Source: CAVRXZ01 sp963773035 (GTDB lineage Bacteria; Acidobacteriota; Vicinamibacteria; Vicinamibacterales; CAVVIG01). Taken from it: a stretch of 64,000 nt of DNA. Made by a program: the position numbers and the translations under genes. Positions 23,797 through 32,250 of the stretch are shown piece by piece (the first letter of the stretch is position 1; each line of letters begins with the position of its first letter). A model generated the notes under the pieces. That model was not told the DNA's origin, ran no database searches, and saw nothing but the letters and a program-made list of their open reading frames with translations. The stretch spans positions 248,001-312,000 of the forward strand of contig CAVYZX010000005.1 in the NCBI GenBank assembly GCA_963773035.1, in the 5' to 3' direction.

Positions 23797-23812
23797 ATAC
23801 AGTACACTGTAT
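23797..23812. promoter_or_regulatory. TetR operator-like palindrome
   Basis: ATACAGT-AC-ACTGTAT is a perfect inverted repeat of 7-bp arms with a 2-bp centre, 15 bp upstream of the tetR ATG and 24 bp upstream of the SnoaL-like ATG. The surrounding AT-rich stretch (TATATCAG, TTTAATATG) can hold overlapping divergent promoters. Size, symmetry and position are those of a TetR-family operator. Confidence 0.8.
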
Positions 23813-23835
23813 TTAATATGTATCAAGGAGAAGTT

Positions 23836-24270
23836 ATGACGAACCTCGTGCCCGGAGATCAGGGCAACGGTGTGCTGGGTCGACTGATTCAGGCCACGAA
23901 TGCCCACGACATCGACGCCATCGTGGCCTGCTTCGCATCGGACTACCGGAACGAAACGCCGGCCCACCCAACGCGGAGCTTCATCGGCCGCGATCAGGTG
24001 CGACGGAATTGGGAGCAGATTCTCGGTTTTGTACCTGACATCCACGCGAAGGTGCTCCGCTCGTCGGTTGACGACGGCGTGGTCTGGTCTGAGTGGGAGC
24101 AGCACGGGACGCGGCGCGACGGCACGCCCCATCTCATGCGCGGCGTGATTATCTTCGGCGTCGAGTACGACGCAATCGTCTGGGCGCGCTTTTATCTGGA
24201 GCCAGTCCAGAACGAGGGCGGCGACGTGGACCACGCAGTGCGAGCTCAGGTCGCGCCGCAAGGGGCATGA
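23836..24270 (+). CDS. SnoaL/NTF2-like ketosteroid-isomerase-fold protein
   Basis: A 144-residue protein of the SnoaL-like NTF2 fold: N-terminal helix with ATNAHDIDAIVACFASDYRN, then RSFIGRDQVRRNWEQI and beta strands ending FGVEYDAIVWARFYLEPV. Such domains bind small hydrophobic ligands or act as isomerases/cyclases; the substrate is unknown. ATG 23836 has AAGGAG 6 bp upstream. Its TGA overlaps the ATG of the next gene (ATGA), so the two are co-translated and presumably controlled by the divergent TetR. Confidence 0.85.
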   Translation: MTNLVPGDQGNGVLGRLIQATNAHDIDAIVACFASDYRNETPAHPTRSFIGRDQVRRNWEQILGFVPDIHAKVLRSSVDDGVVWSEWEQHGTRRDGTPHLMRGVIIFGVEYDAIVWARFYLEPVQNEGGDVDHAVRAQVAPQGA

Positions 24271-25169
24271 TTCTCGTCGCTGGCGGTAGCGGGCGGTTGG
24301 GCTCGCTGCTTGTGCAACGACTCGTCGCGGGCGGGGCGACGGTGCGGGTGTTCGGGCGCACCCGCGCACGGGCCGCGCATCTCGACGCCGCGCCGGTCGA
24401 GATCGTCGAGGGCGACGTACGCGTCGCCTCGGATGCTCAGCGGGCTGTCGCCGGCGCAAATGTGGTCGTGAGCGCCGTCCACGGTTTTGCGGGTCCAGGA
24501 GGTGTCTCGCCCGCTTCTGTGGATCGCGACGGCAACCGTCACCTGGTAGACGCCGCCGCGCAGGCAGGCGCAACAGTCATCCTCATGTCCGTCGTCGGCG
24601 CATCAGCCGAGAGCCCGATGGAACTCTTTCGGATGAAGGACGCCGCCGAGCAGTATCTTCGTGCCAGCGGCACGCAGTGGACGATTGTGCGATCGACGGC
24701 CTTTCTAGAGACGTGGATCGATCTGATCGCCGACACAGCGGATCGTGCCGGCCGCGTTGTGGTGTTCGGCCGGGGCCAGAACCCGATTAACTTCATCTCC
24801 GTCCACGATGTCGCCGTACTTGTCGACCGCGTGATCGGTGATCAGGAAGCCCGCGGGCACACAATAGAAATCGGTGGGCCGGAGAACCTGACGTTGACCC
24901 GCCTCGCGACCGCAATCCAGGCCGCGGGTCCAACCGTCGCACCGCGGCACGTACCGAGAGCGGCCCTCAAGGCAATGTCGGTGCTTCTCCGTCCCTTCTG
25001 GCCGGAACGCGCACGTCAAGGAGCGGCCGCCCTCGCGCTCGACACGATGGATCTGCGCTTCGATCCCATGGCTGTCCGCGCGCGATATCCGGACATTTCG
25101 CTCACCTCAACCTCTGAGTTACTGGCGCTGTTTTCGCGACAGAAACGTGCCTTGAAGAGTGCTGTGTAG
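24267..25169 (+). CDS. NmrA/SDR-type NAD(P)H-binding protein
   Basis: A 300-residue atypical short-chain dehydrogenase of the NmrA-like/NAD(P)H-binding group. The N terminus MILVAGGSGRLGSLL holds the GGxGxxG dinucleotide motif. It lacks the classical YxxxK catalytic pair, as NmrA-like proteins do. ATG 24267 overlaps the stop of the SnoaL-like gene. Together the two may form a TetR-controlled detoxification or quinone-sensing unit; this is inference. Confidence 0.85.
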   Translation: MILVAGGSGRLGSLLVQRLVAGGATVRVFGRTRARAAHLDAAPVEIVEGDVRVASDAQRAVAGANVVVSAVHGFAGPGGVSPASVDRDGNRHLVDAAAQAGATVILMSVVGASAESPMELFRMKDAAEQYLRASGTQWTIVRSTAFLETWIDLIADTADRAGRVVVFGRGQNPINFISVHDVAVLVDRVIGDQEARGHTIEIGGPENLTLTRLATAIQAAGPTVAPRHVPRAALKAMSVLLRPFWPERARQGAAALALDTMDLRFDPMAVRARYPDISLTSTSELLALFSRQKRALKSAV

Positions 25170-25253
25170 TTCGAGTCCAGCGGCCGTTCCTCCTGAGCGA
25201 TAACGCCGTCTGGTCTGGCAACTCCCAGCGTCAGGTGGCACGATGAGGGCACT

Positions 25254-25925
25254 ATGACCGCCTTCAGCCCGGACTACTTCATCCACGCCGCAAACGTCCT
25301 GCTGCTCGTGGCCTATAGCGTGCGCGACATCCTGTGGCTGCGCCTGTTCGCCGTGGGGGCGTCGGTGATCTCGATCCCGTATTTCCTGCTGCAACCCACG
25401 ACTCTGCGGGCGCCGCTCGTCTGGACCGTGGTCTTTGCCGGAATCAACCTGCTCCAGTCGTGGCGCCTCTTTATCGAGCGCCGTCCGGTGCAACTCTCGC
25501 CGGAGGAGGAGGAAGTCCGTCGGCTCGTGTTCAGCGATCTGCCCCACCGAAAGGTCCTGCAGGTTCTGAACATCGGATCCTGGACGACGGCTGCAGCAGG
25601 GGAAAGACTCATCGTCCGCGGCACGCTTCCCGATGCGGTCCTGCTCATCCTCCGCGGAACGGTGCAGGTGGCGAGGAACGGACAGATCATTGGCGAATTG
25701 CATTCGGGGGAATTCGTTGGCTCGAGTCTCATTCTCAGCGGCGTCACGCCTGACGTGGATGCCGTGACGACTGAGCCGGTCCGGGCCCTGCGCTGGGAGG
25801 TGGCTGCGCTAGAGAAGTACCTGGCCGCCAATCCCGAAACCCGGAGCGTGATGCAGCGGCACCTCGTCCGCGATCTGGCGGGAAAGGTAGAGCGCCTGAG
25901 CAAGACCGGGGAGATCAAGAATTGA
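25254..25925 (+). CDS. Popeye-like membrane protein with cyclic-nucleotide-binding fold
   Basis: A 223-residue protein with about three N-terminal hydrophobic segments within residues 8-70, followed by a cNMP-binding-type beta-roll (LIVRGTLPDAVLLILRGTVQ, then GELHSGEFVGSSLILSG). The layout of three membrane helices plus a divergent cyclic-nucleotide-binding domain is that of Popeye-domain (POPDC) proteins, which also exist in bacteria. The canonical phosphate-binding cassette (GExxxxxxxxRxA) is not intact: GEFVGSSLILSG lacks the arginine. GAGG precedes the ATG. Ligand binding is unproven. Confidence 0.75.
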   Translation: MTAFSPDYFIHAANVLLLVAYSVRDILWLRLFAVGASVISIPYFLLQPTTLRAPLVWTVVFAGINLLQSWRLFIERRPVQLSPEEEEVRRLVFSDLPHRKVLQVLNIGSWTTAAAGERLIVRGTLPDAVLLILRGTVQVARNGQIIGELHSGEFVGSSLILSGVTPDVDAVTTEPVRALRWEVAALEKYLAANPETRSVMQRHLVRDLAGKVERLSKTGEIKN

Positions 25926-26040
25926 TGTCGCTGGAACGGACAGCGCGCTGGACGTGACGCTTCGGGAACGCGCGACCAGGACCTGGCTTGAGATAATGCT
26001 CGAACTGGATGGTGCGTTTCTGGTTGCGAACTCTCGTACC
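25915..26040 (-). pseudogene. C-terminal remnant of a GIY-YIG nuclease
   Basis: The minus strand encodes IQFEHYLKPGPGRAFPKRHV before a stop. This matches the C-terminal helix of small UPF0213-type GIY-YIG proteins (usually FERYLKSGSGRAFAKRH). No GIY-YIG core is found upstream: the coxM-like gene end intervenes. It is therefore a decayed tail. An N-terminal remnant of the same family lies at 50079-50141. Confidence 0.6.
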
Positions 26041-26098
26041 GTGTCGCGCAACGCCGAGATGTCGCGCTCGGGTTGGCCTCCGAGAGGCGCCGCTAACG

Positions 26099-26953
26099 CT
26101 ACCCTCGCGCAAGCGCGGCTTCCAATGCACGTCTCGTGAAAACCGGAACCATGGCTCGTCGGTACGATTCGCTCGCGTGGATGTCGGAGTTGACGTCCGC
26201 CAAGTCGTTCCCTGCGAGCTGCGCCGCGGCCTCGATGCTGTCCTTGGAAGCCGGCTTGCCCGTCAATGCCTTCTCGACCTTCACTAATCGGATGGCATAT
26301 GTGCTGGCGCCGGTGAGTCCGACGCGAGCCGATCGAATCACGCCCTCGCTGATATCGAGCGCCGCCCCGACGCCGACAATCGCAAAGTGCGAGGCGCGCT
26401 GGCGAAGCTTGGCGTACGCAGCCGTGCGCACCGGCACAAATTGCACGCCGGCGATGATTTCCTCAGCGGCTAGATCGACGGTGAAAAACCCTTGGAAGAA
26501 TTCCGACGCCTTCACGGCTCGCCACCCCTTGGGTCCCTTGACGTGAATCTCCGCGTCGAGCGCCAGCATCATGGCCGGGTAATCGGATGCCGGATCGGCA
26601 TGTGCGAGGCTGCCGCCAAGCGTGCCGCGGTTGCGGACCTGCGGATCGCCAATCGATCCGGCAGCATCGGCAAGGGCAGGACACTTCGCTCGCAGCAGCG
26701 CCGACGTCGCGACGTCGTGGTGAACCGTGCCGGCGCCGATTTCGATCTTGCCGTCCTTCTCGCGGATGCCGGCAAAACCCGCCATGCGCGCGATATCGAT
26801 CAGGACGCCGACCTCGCTCAGCCGGAACTTCATCAGCGGAACCAGGCTGTGGCCGCCCGCGATCAGCTTCCCTTTGCCCTTTGCCGCCTGCAGCCTGGCC
26901 AGCGCATCGTCGAGCGATGTCGCGCGTTCGTATTCGAATGCGGTGGGAATCAC
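26099..26953 (-). CDS. Molybdenum hydroxylase FAD-binding subunit (CoxM-like)
   Basis: A 284-residue FAD subunit of the xanthine dehydrogenase/CO dehydrogenase family. Flavin-binding motifs are AGGHSLVPLM (about 32-41) and TLGGSLAHADPASDYP (from about 111). It passes electrons between the 2Fe-2S subunit and an acceptor. GTG 26953 overlaps the coxL-like stop (GTGA) and has GGAGG 7 bp upstream, so the longer frame from 26980 is rejected. It is the last gene of the small-large-medium operon read on the minus strand. Confidence 0.9.
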   Translation of the reverse strand: MIPTAFEYERATSLDDALARLQAAKGKGKLIAGGHSLVPLMKFRLSEVGVLIDIARMAGFAGIREKDGKIEIGAGTVHHDVATSALLRAKCPALADAAGSIGDPQVRNRGTLGGSLAHADPASDYPAMMLALDAEIHVKGPKGWRAVKASEFFQGFFTVDLAAEEIIAGVQFVPVRTAAYAKLRQRASHFAIVGVGAALDISEGVIRSARVGLTGASTYAIRLVKVEKALTGKPASKDSIEAAAQLAGNDLADVNSDIHASESYRRAMVPVFTRRALEAALARG

Positions 26954-29310
26954 GCCTGGCCTCCGTGAATGATCCGCCACAGCTTTTCAGGCCGCAGCAT
27001 CATGTCGATATGTCTGACTCCGAACTCGCTCAGCGCGTCGACGGCGGCAGAGACGATGCACGGCGTTGAGCCGAGCGTCCCGGCCTCTCCCACGCCCTTC
27101 GCGCCCAGCGGATTGACCGGCGTGGGCGTTACCGTGTTGTCGAGCTCGAAGCGCGGAAAGTCGGTGGCTCGCGGGATGGCGTAGTCCATGAACGACCCGG
27201 TCACGAGTTGTCCATCGTCGTTGTACACCACCTCTTCGATCATGGCCTGCCCGATGCCTTGAGCCAGCCCCCCGTGTATCTGGCCTTCGACGATGAGCGG
27301 ATTGATCAGGTGGCCGGCGTCATCGACACAGACGAACTTCAAGAGCGTGGGTTCGCCCGTCTCTCGATCGATTTCGAGCATCGAAATGTGGCACCCAAAC
27401 GGGTAGGTGTTGTTACTCGGCTCGAAGAATGCTTCCTCGCTGAGACCCGGCTCAAGGCCCTCAGGCAACGGGACTGGCCGGTAGGCGAAGGCGGCAACCT
27501 CGTTGAACGACTTCCCCGAGGCCGGAGACCCTTTGACGGAGATCCGGCCATTCTCGAACACGAGGTCGTCTTCGTGCGCCTCCAACATCGACGCCGCGAA
27601 CTTCGCCATCTTCGTTCGCACCTTGGTGCCGGCCATGTGGAGCGCGGCGCCTCCGACGGCTTGAGAACGGCTGCCAAACGTTCCAATGCCCTGCTTCACG
27701 ACGCCCGTGTCTCCATGGTGAATGGTGACGTGCTCCATCGGGACACCGAATTGATCCCCGAGCATCTGCGCGAACGTCGTTTCGTTGCCCTGCCCGTGCG
27801 GCGAAACTCCGGTCGTCGCGCTGATCCGGCCGTCCCGTTCGATGGTGACCTGCGAATGCTCCCAACCACCGACCGACAGAATCGCAGAAGGGCCAATGCC
27901 GCACACTTCCACATACATGGAAAGTCCGAGACCCACGAGCCGGCCTTGAGCCTTCGCGGCATCTCGTTCAGCCTTCAACTTGTTCCAATCGGCAATCTTC
28001 AACGCATGGTCGAGCGCCTTCTCGTACTCGCCCGAGTCGTATACCAGTCCCATCTGCGTCTGGAAAGGAAACTGCTTCGGCTGAATGAAGTTCTTGCGGC
28101 GGACGTCCGCCGGGTCCAGCTTGAGCTCGCGCGCGAGCATGTCCAGCGCCCGTTCAACGAAGTAGGAAGCCTCCGGTCGGCCAGCACCTCGATAGGAGTC
28201 GGTGGGCATCTTGTTCGTGAAGACTTCGGTCACGGTCACTCTGATCGCCGGGATGTCGTAGGTGGCGTTTGCCATCAGCATCGTCAGCGTGGGGATCGCG
28301 GCCGTGAGCAGCATGTGGTAGGCGCCGATATCGGCGATGAGACGGAGCTTCAGGCCGAGCACCGTGCCGTCGCGTTTGGCGGCGAGATCCACATACCCGA
28401 GGATGTCGCGCCCGTGAGTTGTGGCCAGGAAAGCCTCGGAGCGCTCCTCTATCCACTTGATAGGTAGGGCGAGACGCTTGGAGATTGCAGCCGCTACATA
28501 CTCTTCGCCGAAGACATTGGCCTTCGCGCCGAACGCACCACCCACTTCCGGCGCGATGGCGCGGACCTGGTCTTGTCCCAGGCCGTTCATCGCCGCTATC
28601 AGCGAGCGGAGGATGTGTGGGGTCTGTGTTGATGACCAAATGGTCATCGTGCCTTTCCCAGGCTCGTAGTGGGCCACGACGCCGCGCGGCTCGATCGCGG
28701 TTGGTGCGAGGCGCTGGTTCAGCATCCGCTGAGAGATCACGACATCAGCTTCGGCAAATGCTTTGTCGATAGCCGAATCATCGACGCCGCCCGGGGAGAC
28801 GCCTGTGCCACCCGGAATACCGCCTATGGAAATGTTGTTCGGGAAGGCGGGATGGATGACGGCCGGCTGCCCGGTCATCGCCAGTTCGGGATCGACCACC
28901 GCGGGAAGCGGATCGTAGTCAACGACGATCGCGTCCACAGCATCTCGAGCTACGTAACGGTTGCTCGCGACCACGACGGCAACCGGTTCGCCGACGTACC
29001 GGACGACGTCAACGGCCATTGCTCGATGCTCTGGAGCGGGAAATGGCGTGGCGATCGGCATGGGCCCGATGAGCGGGACCAGGTCGGCGCCCGTGAAGAC
29101 TGCCTCGACGCCGTCCATCGCCTGGGCCGCGCTCGTGTCGATCGACACGATGCGGCCGTGCGCAACCTCACTGCGCTTGAACGCCAGGTGCTGCATGCCG
29201 GCAATCTTGATGTCGTCGACGTAGGTGGCGCGCCCCTGGATCAGACGCGGATCCTCACGCCGTTTGATGCGTTGTCCAATGAGCTTTGGTAACACAGGAG
29301 ACACGGCCAT
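26950..29310 (-). CDS. Molybdenum hydroxylase large subunit (form II CoxL-like / aldehyde oxidase type)
   Basis: A 786-residue molybdopterin-cytosine-dinucleotide-type large subunit. The active-site loop reads SYRGAGR at 372-378, which fits form II (AYRGAGR) and not the AYxCSFR of true CO dehydrogenase. The catalytic glutamate lies in GVGEAGT (741-745), and the GGAFGAK motif is at 257-263. The substrate is not predictable: form II enzymes include aldehyde and purine-type oxidases. The ATG follows the small-subunit stop by 3 bp, with GAGGT. Confidence 0.92.
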   Translation of the reverse strand: MAVSPVLPKLIGQRIKRREDPRLIQGRATYVDDIKIAGMQHLAFKRSEVAHGRIVSIDTSAAQAMDGVEAVFTGADLVPLIGPMPIATPFPAPEHRAMAVDVVRYVGEPVAVVVASNRYVARDAVDAIVVDYDPLPAVVDPELAMTGQPAVIHPAFPNNISIGGIPGGTGVSPGGVDDSAIDKAFAEADVVISQRMLNQRLAPTAIEPRGVVAHYEPGKGTMTIWSSTQTPHILRSLIAAMNGLGQDQVRAIAPEVGGAFGAKANVFGEEYVAAAISKRLALPIKWIEERSEAFLATTHGRDILGYVDLAAKRDGTVLGLKLRLIADIGAYHMLLTAAIPTLTMLMANATYDIPAIRVTVTEVFTNKMPTDSYRGAGRPEASYFVERALDMLARELKLDPADVRRKNFIQPKQFPFQTQMGLVYDSGEYEKALDHALKIADWNKLKAERDAAKAQGRLVGLGLSMYVEVCGIGPSAILSVGGWEHSQVTIERDGRISATTGVSPHGQGNETTFAQMLGDQFGVPMEHVTIHHGDTGVVKQGIGTFGSRSQAVGGAALHMAGTKVRTKMAKFAASMLEAHEDDLVFENGRISVKGSPASGKSFNEVAAFAYRPVPLPEGLEPGLSEEAFFEPSNNTYPFGCHISMLEIDRETGEPTLLKFVCVDDAGHLINPLIVEGQIHGGLAQGIGQAMIEEVVYNDDGQLVTGSFMDYAIPRATDFPRFELDNTVTPTPVNPLGAKGVGEAGTLGSTPCIVSAAVDALSEFGVRHIDMMLRPEKLWRIIHGGQA

Positions 29311-29313
29311 GGC

Positions 29314-29775
29314 CTACCTCTTATTCGCAGCGTTTTGAATGGCGTTGACGATGTGCTGATAGCCCGTGCAGCGGCAGAAGTTTCCAATGATGCCCTCGCG
29401 AATTTCCCGCTCACTCGGCTTCGGATTCTCATCCAGGAGGCTGACCGCCGACATGATCATCCCCGGCGTGCAGTAGCCGCACTGAAGGCCGTGTTCCTCC
29501 CAGAATCCTTCCTGCAACGGATGAAGCTGGCCATCCTTCGCCAACCCCTCGATGGTCTTCACCTCGGAGCCGTCGGCCTGGACGGTGAAGATCGTGCAGG
29601 ACTTCGCGCTGCGACCATCGACAAGGACGGTGCAGGCGCCGCACTGGCTGGTATCACACCCGACGTGCGTTCCCGTCAGGTTGAGATGCTCTCGCAGAAA
29701 GTGCACGAGCAGCAGTCGGGGTTCGACGCTTGCTTTGCGGACCCTGCCATTGACCGTTATGGAGACAGTGACCAT
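29314..29775 (-). CDS. Molybdenum hydroxylase 2Fe-2S subunit (CoxS-like)
   Basis: A 153-residue small subunit with both conserved 2Fe-2S clusters: C40, C45, C48 and C60 of the plant-ferredoxin-type domain, and C99, C102, C134 and C136 of the helical domain. It relays electrons from the molybdenum site to FAD. ATG 29775 is the first gene of the three-gene operon; the 184 bp upstream contain no recognised regulatory motif. No maturation genes (coxD/E/F-like, MCD synthesis) are adjacent in this window. Confidence 0.94.
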   Translation of the reverse strand: MVTVSITVNGRVRKASVEPRLLLVHFLREHLNLTGTHVGCDTSQCGACTVLVDGRSAKSCTIFTVQADGSEVKTIEGLAKDGQLHPLQEGFWEEHGLQCGYCTPGMIMSAVSLLDENPKPSEREIREGIIGNFCRCTGYQHIVNAIQNAANKR

Positions 29776-29959
29776 TCGTTCCTCTCGTTGAAGTGGAGCG
29801 AATAGCCTACGTCAGAACTGACACAAAATGCTGCGAATGTGGCTCGAACACGAGGGCTTTCTGCGGGCAGCACAGACAGCTTGACTGGGCCCGGAGCAGC
29901 TCGTGTCACAGCTCTACGGACGACTTCTGCTGACCCGGAACGGCGAACCTTTTACCCGA

Positions 29960-30544
29960 TCATCGCGGGCGGATCGTCCACCGAAACAGGTCGGTGCCAC
30001 CGGGCTCCGGTCGGATCGTCGCGTCAGGCGCCCACGTCCCTATTGGGAACTGGTGGGAGATTACTCGCGTGCCAGGCCGCAGTTCTGCTCTCAGCTTGGA
30101 CTCCAGCCGTGCGTTGACGGCCGACGAAAGGAATAGCATGACGACAGTGGCCTCGGAAATGTCCGCCGTGAAGAAGTCGCCTTCGATGAACGTGACGCGG
30201 TCGGCCACACCGGCCTCGTGCGCCATGTGGCGCGCGATCTGAATGAGGGACGGCTCGAGCTCAATGCCCACTCCGCGTGCGCCGTACTCCCGCGCCGCCT
30301 CGATGACGATCCGACCATCGCCCGATCCGAGATCGTAAACCACATCGTCTGGCGTGACCTGAGCCAACCGCAGCATCGCTCTCACGACGCGCGGCGGAGT
30401 CCCGGCAAAGAAGACGTCCGGCGTTCGAACTTGAGGCGGCTGGGGACGTGCTGTGAGACCTTCGGTGCTGACGTCCGACCAGGCGCAGGCCGCGGCCAAG
30501 CCCGCTGCGACCAGAATCCGTCGGGCCTTCGCAGTCAGCAGCAT
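29960..30544 (-). CDS. Exported class I SAM-dependent methyltransferase
   Basis: A 194-residue protein with a Rossmann methyltransferase core: motif I is VVYDLGSGDGRIVIEAA (DLGSGDGR at 71-78), followed by GVGIELEPSLI and a FIEGDFF segment. The N terminus (MLLTAKARRILVAAGLAAAC) is a signal peptide, possibly lipidated at C20, which is unusual for a SAM-dependent enzyme. ATG 30544 is chosen for that reason; an in-frame start at 30622 would place a polar extension ahead of it. It follows the cytochrome/PQQ genes in the same orientation. Target unknown. Confidence 0.75.
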   Translation of the reverse strand: MLLTAKARRILVAAGLAAACAWSDVSTEGLTARPQPPQVRTPDVFFAGTPPRVVRAMLRLAQVTPDDVVYDLGSGDGRIVIEAAREYGARGVGIELEPSLIQIARHMAHEAGVADRVTFIEGDFFTADISEATVVMLFLSSAVNARLESKLRAELRPGTRVISHQFPIGTWAPDATIRPEPGGTDLFRWTIRPR

Positions 30545-30654
30545 GAGCGGTCGGCTTCGTTGCTGACCATGATCGTGGTACAGAACGGCATCCTTGTCTT
30601 TGTCGTTCAGCGCCTCAGGCATCGCCGTGACGCGCGCGCTCGCCCCCGCGAGAG

Positions 30655-32250
30655 CTACGGCAGTCCGAAGACGAACAGCGCGAAGCCGGCGGCGATCGCG
30701 ACGTACTGCTTGCCGTCCACGGCAAACGACATCGGGATCCCGCGGATGTTGCCGCCGAGTTGCGTGTCCCAGAGCGGCTTTCCTGTGTCAGTGTCGAGCG
30801 CGAAAAAGTTGCCTTCTTCCGTCCCGCCGAAGACGAGTCCTCCCGCGGTGGACAACAGGCTGCTCCTGCCGGCGGAAAGCAGCTTGAACTCCCATTTCAT
30901 CTTGCCGGTCGTCGCCTCCAGCGCACGAACGGCGCTCCACGAGTCGTCGGTGTTCAGCGTACGTCCGCCACCGCCGGTAAACCCGATGCGGGGGTTGTAC
31001 ACCGCCTCGCCCTTGTAGTAGACCGTGCCCATTTCGACGGCCGTCTGATAAAAGAGGTTCGTCTTCGGGCTGTAACTCGGGCTGTGCCAGTTTGCCGCGC
31101 CCTGGATGCTCGGATACACCAAAACGCCTTCGGTGTTCGGTTCGAGGCCCGGCTTTGCAATGGCCCGGCCCTTGGCATCGAGACCGTCCGCCCACGTCTG
31201 TTTCACGAAGGCCGAACCGGCCACGAACTCGCCGGTCGCACGGTCGAGGACGTAGTAAAAGCCGTTGCGATTTGCCTGCGACAGGAGCTTACGCGCGCGG
31301 CCGCCAACCGTCGCGTCGAAGAGGACCAGTGTTTCGTTCGAGTCCCAGTCGTGGGTGTCGTGGGGCGTGAACTGAAAATGCCACTTGATCGTGCCGTCGT
31401 CTGGATTGAGGGCGAGGACCGAGCAGGTATAGAGGTTGTCGCCCGGACGGTTGTCGCCGTTCCAATCAGGTCCGGGATTCCCTGTTTGCCAGTACAACAG
31501 TTTCAACTCGGGATCGTACGAACCGGTGAGCCACGTCGAGCCGCCGCCGGTCTTCCAGCTGTCTTTGCCCCAGGTCTCGTTGCCAGGCTCGCCCGGCGCC
31601 GGAATCGTGTGCCTGCGCCACAGCCGTTTTCCCGTCTTCGCGTCGTAGGCGTCCACGAACCCGCGGATGCCGTTTTCCGCGCCCGACACGCCGACGATGA
31701 TCTTGCCTTCGATGGCGAGGGGCGCGAGCGTCAAGTAGTACCCGAGCTTGTTGTCGTCAACGGTCACGTCCCAGCGCAGCGCACCCGACTTCGCGTCGAG
31801 CGCTGCCAGGTGGCCGGCAATCGATCCGGCGTACACCATATTGTCGAGCACGGCGACGCCGCGATTCACCGGAGGCGATCCGATCACGATCACATCGTCG
31901 GGAATCTTCGGCGTCCAGGTCCACAGAGAACGCCCCGTGCGGACGTCGAGCGCGGTCACCGTGCTCGGCGGCTCGGTCATGTACATCACCCCGTCCACGA
32001 CCAGGGGCGAGGTTTCGAAGACACCGCCCGTCCGAAGCTGGTACACCCAGGCCGGCTTCAGCTGCGACACGTTCTGTTTGTTGATCTGATCGAGCTGCGT
32101 GTATCGCTGCGACTTGTAGCTGCCGGCGTACGTCAACCAATTAGCCGGCTCGCTCTCGGCTTTGACGATGCGGTCGTAGGGAACCTGAGCGATGGCGGGC
32201 GGTCCACCGAGCACACACGCGACAACCACTGCCGGAATCATCGTCTTCAT
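30655..32250 (-). CDS. PQQ-dependent methanol/ethanol-type dehydrogenase
   Basis: A 531-residue periplasmic quinoprotein with a signal peptide (to about residue 22) and eight-bladed propeller repeats, for example ALDVRTGRSLWTW. The cofactor region TPHDTHDWDSNE has the catalytic Asp D301 and an Asp two residues later (D303). That D-x-D pattern is associated with lanthanide-dependent enzymes such as XoxF. The vicinal Cys-Cys that normally stacks on PQQ is replaced: the site reads IGSPPVNRG (124-127 GSPP). The ATG overlaps the cytochrome c stop (ATGA), so the cytochrome is its probable electron acceptor. Substrate unknown. Confidence 0.88.
   Translation of the reverse strand: MKTMIPAVVVACVLGGPPAIAQVPYDRIVKAESEPANWLTYAGSYKSQRYTQLDQINKQNVSQLKPAWVYQLRTGGVFETSPLVVDGVMYMTEPPSTVTALDVRTGRSLWTWTPKIPDDVIVIGSPPVNRGVAVLDNMVYAGSIAGHLAALDAKSGALRWDVTVDDNKLGYYLTLAPLAIEGKIIVGVSGAENGIRGFVDAYDAKTGKRLWRRHTIPAPGEPGNETWGKDSWKTGGGSTWLTGSYDPELKLLYWQTGNPGPDWNGDNRPGDNLYTCSVLALNPDDGTIKWHFQFTPHDTHDWDSNETLVLFDATVGGRARKLLSQANRNGFYYVLDRATGEFVAGSAFVKQTWADGLDAKGRAIAKPGLEPNTEGVLVYPSIQGAANWHSPSYSPKTNLFYQTAVEMGTVYYKGEAVYNPRIGFTGGGGRTLNTDDSWSAVRALEATTGKMKWEFKLLSAGRSSLLSTAGGLVFGGTEEGNFFALDTDTGKPLWDTQLGGNIRGIPMSFAVDGKQYVAIAAGFALFVFGLP

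Noticed and set aside
27208..28467. 419-residue plus-strand open frame
   Set aside because: Antisense to the molybdenum hydroxylase large subunit, whose cofactor motifs are intact.
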